A stretch of DNA of 64,000 nt, taken from contig NZ_RQFW01000018.1 of assembly GCF_004770145.1 (NCBI RefSeq), forward strand, positions 124,001 to 188,000, written 5' to 3'. Positions 10,001 through 18,750 of this stretch are shown here, piece by piece (positions within the stretch are counted from its first letter, which is position 1; each line of letters begins with the position of its first letter). The notes beneath the pieces were generated by a model. That model was not told the DNA's origin. It ran no database searches and was given only the letters and a program-made list of their open reading frames with translations. The position numbers and the translations under genes were made by a program. The stretch comes from Leptospira bourretii. GTDB lineage: Bacteria; Spirochaetota; Leptospiria; Leptospirales; Leptospiraceae.

Positions 10001-11256
10001 TGGATTTCCCTTTCTTCGATCAAACGTCCATAACGATTGATTGCTTCCTTTACATTTGCCTGATCCAATTCAGAAATCGATTCAAAACGAAATCCAGCAA
10101 AAAAGGTGTCTTCATTATTATCGTCTTCTTTCACCCATAATAAAATACAAGTTCCATGAACGAAACCTACAATATCAAAATGCATAAAAAACTCTAGTTG
10201 CTCGCTATTGGCCAAATCACCCGGATGAATCCCTGAGCACCGCACCATAAACCCAGAACTAGAGATATTTTCGATGGTGGAGACGATATTTCTCCCATTT
10301 TCCCTAACCGAAATATTGTTTTTGAACTGATCCAAAATGCGAAATCTCGGGTCGATTTCATAAACTTCTTCCTGCGTGCTTTTTAGGCGTTTGTATACTT
10401 TTAAAGGCAAAATACTTGCTGCCATTTCAATCCGAGTGATTTCCTGATTTTCCTGATACGCAGTGATTTCTAATTTCGAGTAATTCCAATACCCAACCTT
10501 ACTATTTTTAGTCTCCAATGCTTTGGCTCTCAATTTGATGGGCATGTTCATCTTGGCGTACTGAAAAAACTCTGAATTTAAGTATAACAATAAGAAGGTG
10601 ACTCCTTCAAAAGGGACCTTCCCGTACATATGGTTACAAGCAATTCCAAACTGCCTCGCAGCTTCCACAATCTGCATACCTGAAATATGTTTCAAATTGG
10701 GAGGTGAAAAAAACTTGTGAGTTGGCGGGATATAAAGATTCGCAAAAAATGTATCTTTTTTAGGAATCTCTTCAATTGGCTCGAAGATTGCAGATATCTT
10801 TGACTTCTCTACGTTCCCAACGTAATAATCCCTCCGTTTAATGATCTGCAAAATTTTAATTTCATCTGCTTCCGTAACTTTATCGTTTAAAACATATTGC
10901 TGCAGATTTGTATCAAAATGATAGAATGTGCTAATGAAATCTCTTTGAGTTTCATCCACTTCAGCTTCTGCTAAAATTCTTTCTGCAGATTCTTTACGAA
11001 TGCGATACGGAATTGTTTTGAGTTGATAATAATTTCCGCTCGTATCTTGTCTTTTTGCATAATATTGTAGCAAAAAATCAATTTCCTCATGGGATATTTT
11101 GGGAAAGATATGTTCCTCCATGACCACAGTTGTGATCATTCTTGGAAGTGCGCGACGAATGTTAGAAACAAAACTATCGTCTTGGTAATATGTTCTTGTA
11201 TATCGTTTGTCGAGAGGTAAAACTGCGGGGAGTTCTTCTTTTTCAAAAACCTTCAT
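9997..11256 (-). CDS. AfsA-type hotdog domain fused to PilZ domain
   Basis: A 419-residue protein. Residues 170-292 resemble an AfsA (A-factor biosynthesis) hotdog repeat: a His/Phe-rich lead-in, then GMQIVEAARQ at 193-202 and ACNHMYGKVP. Residues 315-415 look like a PilZ domain (RENGR, ENISSSGFMVRC), the usual cyclic-di-GMP receptor; the first basic motif is a single Arg-x-x-x-Arg rather than RxxxR plus a clear DxSxxG, so nucleotide binding is uncertain. Residues 1-165 match nothing I know. AfsA proteins join a beta-keto acyl chain to a glycerol-type substrate. No signal peptide is visible. This is the first gene of the tight operon. Confidence 0.78.
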   Translation of the reverse strand: MKVFEKEELPAVLPLDKRYTRTYYQDDSFVSNIRRALPRMITTVVMEEHIFPKISHEEIDFLLQYYAKRQDTSGNYYQLKTIPYRIRKESAERILAEAEVDETQRDFISTFYHFDTNLQQYVLNDKVTEADEIKILQIIKRRDYYVGNVEKSKISAIFEPIEEIPKKDTFFANLYIPPTHKFFSPPNLKHISGMQIVEAARQFGIACNHMYGKVPFEGVTFLLLYLNSEFFQYAKMNMPIKLRAKALETKNSKVGYWNYSKLEITAYQENQEITRIEMAASILPLKVYKRLKSTQEEVYEIDPRFRILDQFKNNISVRENGRNIVSTIENISSSGFMVRCSGIHPGDLANSEQLEFFMHFDIVGFVHGTCILLWVKEDDNNEDTFFAGFRFESISELDQANVKEAINRYGRLIEEREIQ

Positions 11257-11358
11257 TTGTATCTACCGGAAATCTACTCTAGGATTAGTCCGTAGATTCC
11301 GATGGGATACAATTCAGCGCAACTAAATTAACAAGCTATTGACAAATTTATGTCAGAT
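11257..11358 (-). promoter_or_regulatory. Leader region of the AfsA-PilZ operon
   Basis: A 102-bp gap between the universal stress gene and the first gene of the operon. It contains an imperfect inverted repeat: GGAAATCTAC at 11271-11280 and GTAGATTCC at 11295-11303. No clear promoter hexamer pair could be assigned with confidence. It is the only gap before eight contiguous genes, so the operon promoter is likely here. Confidence 0.4.
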
Positions 11359-11790
11359 TCACCTAACAACTGTTACGGAACATGGTGCGTAATGAACAAC
11401 ACGATCAGAAACGCTACCCATTATGAATCTTCCGAGAATTCCATGGCCACGACTTCCAATCACGATCAAATCTGCTTTTTCTTTTTCAGCAAGTTTGCAT
11501 ATTTCTTCAGCAGGATACCCTTCTAAAATCACACGTTCCCATTTTACAGAAGTTTCATCCAAAATCGGATGGATTTTTTCAAATCTTTGTTCAGAGATCC
11601 ATTTGACTCGATCTTTTCCAGCAGGAGCCGCATCATAATATCCAGGAAGCGGGCCAAAATCTTCAATCACTTCGACGACGAAACATTTTGCATTACTTGC
11701 TTTTGCAATTGCCAAACCAAATTCTAATGCTCTCGCTGAACTTGGTGAACCATCAATCGGGATGATCAGTTTTTGAATCAATTTTTCCAT
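11359..11790 (-). CDS. Universal stress protein, UspA family
   Basis: A 143-residue cytoplasmic Usp. It begins with the typical [17 protein letters not shown] strand and helix and ends with the ATP-binding signature [21 protein letters not shown] (a G-2x-G-9x-G(S/T) pattern) followed by CSVTVVR. The intact glycine signature suggests the ATP-binding subclass. Usp proteins help survival during starvation or oxidative stress, but the specific trigger cannot be told. It stands alone, 102 bp before the AfsA-PilZ gene and 120 bp after potC. Confidence 0.93.
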   Translation of the reverse strand: MEKLIQKLIIPIDGSPSSARALEFGLAIAKASNAKCFVVEVIEDFGPLPGYYDAAPAGKDRVKWISEQRFEKIHPILDETSVKWERVILEGYPAEEICKLAEKEKADLIVIGSRGHGILGRFIMGSVSDRVVHYAPCSVTVVR

Positions 11791-11910
11791 ATAAAAAGTC
11801 TACCACCTTAAACGATTTGTGAAAGTGAAATTCCTTTGATAATTGTCAAAACCAGAAAAAGATCTTCCGATTTTCCAAAGCCGAAGAGAGAAGTATGGTT
11901 TTTGGTGGGA

Positions 11911-12714
11911 TTATTTTTTCCCACCTTCATCTTCTTTTGTTAAATAATATGCAATGAGGATGGGGAGTGTTGTCACAAGAATGACAAAAACTGCAACAAC
12001 ATTGGTGACAGGTCTCTGCCTCGGACGAATAAACTCTGTTAACATCCAAATTGGCACAGTGGATTGTTGGCCCGCAGTGAATGTTGTGACAATCACTTCA
12101 TCAAATGACAAAGCAAAAGACAACATACCACCAGCTAACAAGGCAGTGGCGATATTTGGCAAAATCACAAAGCGAAATGTTTGCCAAGGGTTGGCACCCA
12201 AATCCATAGATGCTTCCACCATGGAATGAGAACTTCTGCGAAGTCTTGCGAGTACATTATTATAAACGGTTACAATACAAAATGTAGCATGGGCAATCAC
12301 AATGGTCCAAGTGCTAAAAGGAATCCCAAAAAGAGACATGGCGGAACGAAGTGAAATTCCTGTCACAATTCCAGGTAACGCGATCGGCAAAATCACAAGA
12401 AAGGAAATCACCTCCCTTCCAAAAAATTTGCTACGATACACTGCAAGACATGCTAAGGTTCCAAGAATGATGGCCATAACAGTTGAAATGGTTGCCACTT
12501 GAGAAGACAAAATGATGGCTTCCCAAATATCATTTCTTTCCCAAGCCACTCCAAACCACTTGAGAGTGAATCCTGGCAACGGGAATTGAAATGTTTTTTC
12601 ATCAGTAGAAAAAGCATACATGATGATGATAAAGATGGGGATATGGATGAACAAAAACCCAAGGATGGTTGCTACCTTTAATCCGATTGTACCTAAATTC
12701 CACTTAGAGAGCAT
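11911..12714 (-). CDS. potC: Polyamine ABC transporter permease, PotC/YdcV type
   Basis: A 267-residue inner-membrane permease with about six membrane segments. The cytoplasmic coupling loop EASMDLGANPWQTFRFVILP is the EAA motif that contacts the ATPase. It resembles PotC/YdcV, the second permease of spermidine/putrescine transporters. A TTG lies one codon upstream, but the ATG at 12714 is preferred. It overlaps the end of potB by 11 bases, so the two permeases are probably made in equal amounts. It is the last gene of potDABC. Confidence 0.92.
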   Translation of the reverse strand: MLSKWNLGTIGLKVATILGFLFIHIPIFIIIMYAFSTDEKTFQFPLPGFTLKWFGVAWERNDIWEAIILSSQVATISTVMAIILGTLACLAVYRSKFFGREVISFLVILPIALPGIVTGISLRSAMSLFGIPFSTWTIVIAHATFCIVTVYNNVLARLRRSSHSMVEASMDLGANPWQTFRFVILPNIATALLAGGMLSFALSFDEVIVTTFTAGQQSTVPIWMLTEFIRPRQRPVTNVVAVFVILVTTLPILIAYYLTKEDEGGKK

Positions 12715-13621
12715 CAAAAGCTCCTAATCGTTTTGCGATCATAAGGTAAATCATCATAATGACAATAGGTATGACAGAAAAAGCTGCCGCCAAAGGGATG
12801 TTACCTGCTGTACCTTGGTGTGTGTACACCGCCATCCCAATAAAATAACTGGAGTTTCCAATGATGGTAGGGATGATATAATCACCGAGCGTAAGCGAGA
12901 AGGTAAAAATCGAACCTGCTACCACTCCCGGAAACGCGAGTGGCAACACCACTTTTCGAAATGTTTGAGAAGGCCCACCACCCAAATCGGATGATGCCTC
13001 GAGTAAGGATTTAGGAATTCGTTCTAAAGAGGCTTGGATGGGAAGGATCATATACGGTAGCCAAATATAAACAAAAACAAGAAACATTCCAATATAAGAA
13101 AAAGACAAAGAAGTTCCTCCAATCACAGGAATGGATAGGATCACATCAAGAAGATGCAAAAGTCCAAGTTCTTCTAAACACCAAGTGAGAATTCCTTCTT
13201 TTGCCATAATCAGTTTCCAAGAATAAACTTTCACAAGGTAACTTGACCAAAGTGGTAACATCACTCCCAAATATAAAATGGGTTTTAATTTGGGACCAGC
13301 ATACATCGCCATATAATAAGCAATCGGAAACGCAATGATGGCGCTCACAATGGTAACTGTAAAAGCCATGGTTGTGGTACGAATGATGATATCCCAATTG
13401 GTACTTTGGCGAAACAGATCATAATAGGATTCTAAAGTAAATTCTCGTTTGATGACTCCAGAGAAAGAATCAATTGAGAAAAAACTTTGGATGAGGAGAG
13501 TGAAAAGCGAACCCAAATACACAACCCCAAGCCAAATAAGAAGTGGTGCGAGTAATAAAAAAATCGCAAGACCCTTACGATAAAAAAGAAATGTAAAAAA
13601 CTTATCGAGAGTGTTTGTCAT
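12704..13621 (-). CDS. potB: Polyamine ABC transporter permease, PotB type
   Basis: A 305-residue inner-membrane permease with an N-terminal membrane segment and about five further helices. The EAA loop (EASSDLGGGPSQTFRKVVLP) is clear. It pairs with the downstream PotC-type permease to form the membrane channel of a spermidine/putrescine-type importer. It lies 10 bp after potA and overlaps potC. PotB/YdcU-type permeases cannot be told apart by substrate from sequence alone; the putrescine/GABA genes opposite favour putrescine. Confidence 0.92.
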   Translation of the reverse strand: MTNTLDKFFTFLFYRKGLAIFLLLAPLLIWLGVVYLGSLFTLLIQSFFSIDSFSGVIKREFTLESYYDLFRQSTNWDIIIRTTTMAFTVTIVSAIIAFPIAYYMAMYAGPKLKPILYLGVMLPLWSSYLVKVYSWKLIMAKEGILTWCLEELGLLHLLDVILSIPVIGGTSLSFSYIGMFLVFVYIWLPYMILPIQASLERIPKSLLEASSDLGGGPSQTFRKVVLPLAFPGVVAGSIFTFSLTLGDYIIPTIIGNSSYFIGMAVYTHQGTAGNIPLAAAFSVIPIVIMMIYLMIAKRLGAFDAL

Positions 13622-13631
13622 TTACAAATCC

Positions 13632-14657
13632 TTAAAGCAAATGCATGTCAGAGTCTTTCCAACCCACGAGCACTTCCGAACCAACTGCTATATGTTCTGC
13701 CGAGATTTTTAAGTTTTGCGTGGAAGCAATGATACGAGATCCACTCGGAGTTTCAAAATGCATTTTAGAAGTGGCACCTGAGTACACTTGGCTTTTGAGA
13801 ATTGCCTTAAAGGTTCGGTATCCTGTGGAGTGATTGTCTTCTTTCGCATTCGCAAATACATGGACTCGTTCGGGACGAATCATTCCTTTCCCATTTTGAC
13901 CTGTGAGTCTTTTGGTTTCTTCTAAAGATAGGATGTTGGATGTTCCCACAAAGTTGGCAACAAATTCTGTTTTTGGCCGATCATACAATTCTTCTGGTGT
14001 AGCAATTTGCTCCACCTTACCTTTGTTAAAGACTGCAATTCGATCCGACATCGATAGTGCTTCTTCTTGGTCGTGAGTGACAAAGATAAAAGTAATACCC
14101 ACTTCCTTTTGGATGGCCTTCAGTTCCAATTGCATCTCTTCTCGAAGTTTTAGATCCAAAGCACCAAGTGGTTCATCGAGAAGTAAAACTCCGGGACGGT
14201 TGATAAGAGCTCTTGCGAGGGCAATCCTTTGCCTTTGTCCACCAGATAATTCAGAGGGTTTACGATTGCCCACATCAGGCAAACGAACCATCGAAAGCAT
14301 CTCCGCCACTCTTTGGCCTATTTCTTTTGTGGGAGTTTTTTTAATTTTTAATCCATACCCAACATTTTCCGCAACTGTCATATGTGGGAATAATGCATAG
14401 TCCTGGAAGACGGTATTCACATTTCTTTTGTAAGGCGGAATGCCAGTGACATCAACACCTTCCAAAAGAACCCTTCCTGAAGTCGTATCCTGAAACCCTG
14501 CCACCATACGAAGGCAGGTAGTTTTTCCCGACCCGGAAGGGCCTAACATCGAAAAGAATTCACCTTTTCTAATCCCGAAGGAGACATCATCCACCGCTAT
14601 AAATTGGTCGAATTTCCTTGTTACATTTTGAAATTCAACATCGTAAACTTGGTCCAT
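13632..14657 (-). CDS. potA: Polyamine ABC transporter ATP-binding protein
   Basis: A 341-residue cytoplasmic ATPase that powers the importer. It has Walker A GPSGSGKTT, Q loop (VFQDYALFPHM), signature LSGGQRQR, Walker B LLLDEP and the switch His in FVTHDQEE. The last 100 residues form a TOBE-type regulatory domain, as in PotA. It follows the substrate-binding protein gene by 34 bp and precedes the permeases by 10 bp, giving a complete transporter. All catalytic residues are present. Confidence 0.94.
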   Translation of the reverse strand: MDQVYDVEFQNVTRKFDQFIAVDDVSFGIRKGEFFSMLGPSGSGKTTCLRMVAGFQDTTSGRVLLEGVDVTGIPPYKRNVNTVFQDYALFPHMTVAENVGYGLKIKKTPTKEIGQRVAEMLSMVRLPDVGNRKPSELSGGQRQRIALARALINRPGVLLLDEPLGALDLKLREEMQLELKAIQKEVGITFIFVTHDQEEALSMSDRIAVFNKGKVEQIATPEELYDRPKTEFVANFVGTSNILSLEETKRLTGQNGKGMIRPERVHVFANAKEDNHSTGYRTFKAILKSQVYSGATSKMHFETPSGSRIIASTQNLKISAEHIAVGSEVLVGWKDSDMHLL

Positions 14658-14691
14658 TCCCTCTCCTTCAGTCTTCTATGATGTTAGGATC

Positions 14692-15861
14692 TTATTTACT
14701 TCCAATAATGGAAATATAGTCTTCAGCCCATTTTTTATAAGGCACACATTTTCTTCCACCGGAACAATCTTCTTTTGGAGTTCTCCAGAAAGAGATTTTT
14801 TCAAAGTTATTGAATCCGTTGATGGCACAACCTGTATCACCAAGAAGGGCATTCCCTTTACAAGCAGAAGGAACAGAAGGAACTGATCCAAACCAAGAAG
14901 CAAGATCACCTTGTACTTTTGCAGAAAGTGAATGTTCTAACCATTTGTAAGCACAGTTTACGTGTTTGGAATCTTTATGAAGCATGGTGCTATCTGCCCA
15001 ACCGGTTGCACCTTCTTTCGGAACAATAGAAGCTACTGGTTGTTTTTCACCAACAAGTAAGTTTACTTGGAATGGCCATGTAGAAGAAGCAACTAGTCCT
15101 TCTTTTTTAAAGTCATCCACTTGGACCATTGCGTCATGCCAATACTTTGGAACGAGTTGTCTTTGTTTTTTTAATAATTCGATGACAGCAGCATATTGTT
15201 TTTCATCCAATTCGTAAGGATCTTGGATTCCAAGTTCTGGTTTTGCTTGTTTTAAATACAAAGCAGCATCGGCAATGTAGATGGGACCATCAAACGCTTG
15301 TACACGACCTTTGTTTGATTTTCCATCAGCCAATACTTGTTCTTCAAAAACAACATTCCAACTGGTTGGAGCTTTTTTGAAAACTTTAGTGTTGTACATA
15401 AGAACGTTTGGACCCCATTGGTAAGGAACTCCGTAATGTTTTCCTTCCACTGTATGCCAAGGAGCATTTTGCAAACGAGAGTCTACGTTTTTCCAACTAG
15501 GGATAAGGTCTGTATTGATTTCTTGAACCTTTCCACCAGCAACCAATCGTAACGATGCATCACCAGATGCAGTGACAAGATCAAATCCACCTTCATTCAT
15601 GAGTGCTACCATCTCATCAGATGTAGCGGCAGTTTTTACATTTACTTTACAGCCAGAACTTTTTTCAAATTCAGTGACCCAGTCATATCCTTTGTCTGTT
15701 TCACCACGTTCAATGTACCCCGGCCAAGCAACGATGGAAACTTCTCCTTCGCCTTGTCCGATTTCGGAAACCTTTGTTTCTTTTTTGCCGCAGGCAACCG
15801 CAAATGCGATTGAGAGAACTGCTACAGAAAAAATCACTCGTTTGTATGAATCGAATTTCAT
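14692..15861 (-). CDS. potD: Polyamine ABC transporter substrate-binding lipoprotein
   Basis: A 389-residue solute-binding protein of the PotD/PotF/YdcS group. The signal sequence ends with FAVACGKK, a plausible lipobox, so it should be anchored in the periplasm by a lipidated Cys. The mature part begins EVSIVAWPGYIERG, typical of the spermidine/putrescine-binding family, and includes a GGFDLVTASGDAS segment. An AGGAG ribosome site lies about 12 bases before the ATG. It is the first gene of potDABC and is transcribed divergently from gabD. Whether it prefers putrescine, spermidine or GABA is not clear from the sequence. Confidence 0.9.
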   Translation of the reverse strand: MKFDSYKRVIFSVAVLSIAFAVACGKKETKVSEIGQGEGEVSIVAWPGYIERGETDKGYDWVTEFEKSSGCKVNVKTAATSDEMVALMNEGGFDLVTASGDASLRLVAGGKVQEINTDLIPSWKNVDSRLQNAPWHTVEGKHYGVPYQWGPNVLMYNTKVFKKAPTSWNVVFEEQVLADGKSNKGRVQAFDGPIYIADAALYLKQAKPELGIQDPYELDEKQYAAVIELLKKQRQLVPKYWHDAMVQVDDFKKEGLVASSTWPFQVNLLVGEKQPVASIVPKEGATGWADSTMLHKDSKHVNCAYKWLEHSLSAKVQGDLASWFGSVPSVPSACKGNALLGDTGCAINGFNNFEKISFWRTPKEDCSGGRKCVPYKKWAEDYISIIGSK

Positions 15862-15999
15862 AAACCTATGTGCTCCTGGTTTTACTTATGTCAGGAATTA
15901 GATACCAACAATTCAAAATTAAGCAACCACTTCCTAGGTTTTCAAAAAAAAGGTAGGAATTTTTCTGCGGTGGGATTTCGATGAAAGCACAGGTTTCGT
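15862..15999. promoter_or_regulatory. Divergent control region between pot and gab genes
   Basis: A 138-bp region between the outward-facing potD and gabD genes, the only place where promoters for both sets can lie. An AGGAG sequence precedes potD. I could not assign -10/-35 boxes or an operator with confidence, and no regulator gene is adjacent. Confidence 0.5.
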
Positions 16000-17457
16000 A
16001 TGAAATACATCAAAGACAAAGACCTTTTTCGACAAGAAAACTTCATTGGTGGGGTATGGTGCCCCGCAGAAAACAAAAAAGAAATTTTAGTACATAACCC
16101 CGCAAACGGTGAAGTCATCGGAAACATTCCGCATTCCACAGAAAAAGATGCAGTAATCGCCATCCAATCAGCAAAGAAAGCACTCTCTGATTGGAAATCA
16201 CGACCAGCCAAAGAAAGAGCCGGAATTTTACGCAAATGGTTCCAACTCATGATGGACAATCAGGAAGATCTTGCTCTCATCATGACTCAAGAACAAGGGA
16301 AGCCGCTAACAGAAGCTAGGGGAGAAATCGCTTATGCTGCCTCTTACATCGAATGGTTTGGAGAAGAAGCAAAACGCTCCTACGGTGATATCATTCCATC
16401 TCACAGAAAAGATACAAGAATCCTTGTTTTAAAAGAACCGATTGGTGTGGTGGGAACCATCACACCTTGGAATTTTCCGGCAGCCATGCTTGCAAGAAAA
16501 GTAGCCCCAGCACTCGCAGCAGGTTGCACTGTCGTTTCGAAACCGGCCGAACTCACACCCTACTCTGCTTTAGCAATGGCAGTACTCGCAGAACGAGCGG
16601 GAATTCCGAAAGGCGTCTGGAATGTGTTAGTGGGTGACCCAATTGCAATCGGAAAAGCCATTTTAGACAGCAAAGAGGTTCGAAAACTCAGTTTCACTGG
16701 CTCTACAAAAACCGGGATTTATTTAATGGAAAAGTCAGCTGCCACATTAAAAAAACTCTCACTCGAGTTAGGTGGGAATGCACCCTTTATTGTTTTTGAC
16801 GATGCCGATATGGATGAGGCTGTGAAAGGTGCCATGCTTTCTAAATATAGAAATACAGGACAAACTTGTGTTTGTGTGAATCGTTTTCTTGTCCAAACAT
16901 CTGTCGCTGAAGTGTTTGCAAAAAAATTGGCCGACAAAGCCAAGGAACTAGTGGTTGCCAATGGAATGGAACCGAACGCACAACAAGGTCCTCTCATTAA
17001 TGATGCGGCATTGGAGAAAGTAAAATCTCATATTTCCGATGCGGTTTCGAAAGGAGCAAAAATTCTAACGGGTGGAAAAGAACATACCCTCGGAGGTAAT
17101 TTTTTTGAACCTACCGTGCTTTATCCTGTAAACTCTTCCATGGTTGTCACAAAAGAAGAAACCTTTGGTCCGGTTTCTTGTATCCAAACCTTCCAAACCG
17201 AAGAAGAAGCCATCCATTTGGCCAATGACACTGACTTTGGACTCGCTTCCTATTTATATACAAAAGATATGGCTCGCATTTTTAGAGTCGCCGAACAACT
17301 CGAATACGGAATGGTGGGAATTAACGAAGGACTCATTTCTTCAGAACAAGTTCCTTTCGGCGGTGTCAAATTCTCTGGAATGGGACGCGAAGGTTCTAAA
17401 TACGGACTCGATGATTATACAGTAACCAAATATCTCTGCCTCGGAGGAATCACATGA
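16000..17457 (+). CDS. gabD: Succinate-semialdehyde dehydrogenase
   Basis: A 485-residue aldehyde dehydrogenase that oxidises succinate semialdehyde to succinate, which enters the TCA cycle. It carries ITPWNFP, the general-base Glu in LSLELGGNAP and the nucleophilic Cys in NTGQTCVCVNR; this double-Cys context is typical of GabD. The C-terminal YEPYGLDDY-like segment appears as KYGLDDYTVTKYLCLGG. Its stop overlaps the gabT start by four bases. It faces the polyamine transporter across a shared control region. Cofactor choice (NAD or NADP) is not determined. Confidence 0.94.
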   Translation: MKYIKDKDLFRQENFIGGVWCPAENKKEILVHNPANGEVIGNIPHSTEKDAVIAIQSAKKALSDWKSRPAKERAGILRKWFQLMMDNQEDLALIMTQEQGKPLTEARGEIAYAASYIEWFGEEAKRSYGDIIPSHRKDTRILVLKEPIGVVGTITPWNFPAAMLARKVAPALAAGCTVVSKPAELTPYSALAMAVLAERAGIPKGVWNVLVGDPIAIGKAILDSKEVRKLSFTGSTKTGIYLMEKSAATLKKLSLELGGNAPFIVFDDADMDEAVKGAMLSKYRNTGQTCVCVNRFLVQTSVAEVFAKKLADKAKELVVANGMEPNAQQGPLINDAALEKVKSHISDAVSKGAKILTGGKEHTLGGNFFEPTVLYPVNSSMVVTKEETFGPVSCIQTFQTEEEAIHLANDTDFGLASYLYTKDMARIFRVAEQLEYGMVGINEGLISSEQVPFGGVKFSGMGREGSKYGLDDYTVTKYLCLGGIT

Positions 17458-18743
17458 CGGGCAATCAAAAACAAACCAACCAAACTCTATGGGAAAGAAG
17501 ACTTGCAAACGTTCCCAGAGGTGTTACAACCGCCTACCCAGTGTTTGCCGAAAAAGCAAAAAATGCAGAGATTTGGGATATCGAAGGTAAACGGTTTATT
17601 GACTTCGGTGGTGGAATTGGTGTCCAAAACACAGGTCACTGCCATCCAAAAGTAGTAGCTGCCATCCACAAACAAGTGGACCAAGTGCTTCACACTGCCT
17701 TTCAAATTATGCCTTATGAACCTTATATCGTTCTTGCAGAAAAACTAAATGCAAAAGCACCCATTGAAGGAGGAGCCAAAACCATCCTTTTTTCTTCTGG
17801 TGCAGAAGCTTTAGAAAATGCAGTGAAAATTGCAAGAGCTGCGACGGGACGACCAGGGATCATTAGTTTTCTTGGTGGATTTCATGGAAGAACCATGATG
17901 GCTCTTGCCCTCACAGGAAAAGTAGTTCCTTATAAAAAAGGTTTTGGACCTTTTGCAAGCGATGTATATCACATACCATTTCCTATGGAATACCATGGTG
18001 TGACAGAAGATGATTCTATCAAAGCCCTAAACAATTTGTTCAAAGCAGACATTGATCCTTCTCGAGTGGCTGCCATCGCCATCGAACCCGTGCAAGGTGA
18101 AGGTGGGTTTTATATAGCATCTCCAAGTTTTCTAAAAAAACTAAGAGCCATTTGTGATGAACATGGAATCCTTCTCATTGCTGATGAAGTACAATCAGGA
18201 TTTGCAAGAACAGGAAAACTTTTTGCGATCGAACATTCGGGAATCAAACCAGATCTTATCACGACTGCAAAATCACTGGCAGCAGGAATGCCTCTTTCTG
18301 CCGTGATTGGAAAAACTTCCATTATGGATGCAGTAGAACCAGGCGGACTCGGCGGAACTTATGCAGGAAACCCAGTGGCTTGTGCGGCAGGGATTGCTGT
18401 GATGGATCTCATCGAAGAAGAAGGGATTTTAGAGAAGTCGGTCAAACTCGGAAAACTATTAGTAAACGAGCTAAACGAAATCAAAAAAACCTACCCTCAT
18501 ATTGGCGAAATACGCGGGTTAGGTGCTATGGTTGCATTTGAACTTGTAGAAAATGGAGACGCAAACAAACCCTCTGCCGATTTAGCAAAAAAACTAACGA
18601 CCAAAGCCTTAGAACATGGACTTGTTTTACTTTCTTGTGGTGTGTATGGAAACGTCATTAGAATTCTTGTTCCGATTACCGCAGAAGAGTCCATTGTCAA
18701 AGAGGGCTTAAGTATCATAACAAAATCACTAAAGGAAATCTAA
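17454..18743 (+). CDS. gabT: 4-aminobutyrate aminotransferase
   Basis: A 429-residue class III PLP aminotransferase. Motifs include SSGAEALENAVKIAR, FHGRTMMALALTG, the Asp of LIADEVQSGFARTG that holds the pyridine ring, and the PLP lysine in TTAKSLAAGMP. It transfers the amino group of GABA to 2-oxoglutarate, giving succinate semialdehyde for GabD. Its ATG overlaps gabD (ATGA), and 7 bp separate it from the next gene. A dual role on putrescine is possible, because no separate putrescine aminotransferase is visible nearby. Confidence 0.94.
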   Translation: MTGNQKQTNQTLWERRLANVPRGVTTAYPVFAEKAKNAEIWDIEGKRFIDFGGGIGVQNTGHCHPKVVAAIHKQVDQVLHTAFQIMPYEPYIVLAEKLNAKAPIEGGAKTILFSSGAEALENAVKIARAATGRPGIISFLGGFHGRTMMALALTGKVVPYKKGFGPFASDVYHIPFPMEYHGVTEDDSIKALNNLFKADIDPSRVAAIAIEPVQGEGGFYIASPSFLKKLRAICDEHGILLIADEVQSGFARTGKLFAIEHSGIKPDLITTAKSLAAGMPLSAVIGKTSIMDAVEPGGLGGTYAGNPVACAAGIAVMDLIEEEGILEKSVKLGKLLVNELNEIKKTYPHIGEIRGLGAMVAFELVENGDANKPSADLAKKLTTKALEHGLVLLSCGVYGNVIRILVPITAEESIVKEGLSIITKSLKEI

Positions 18744-18750
18744 AACTTAC

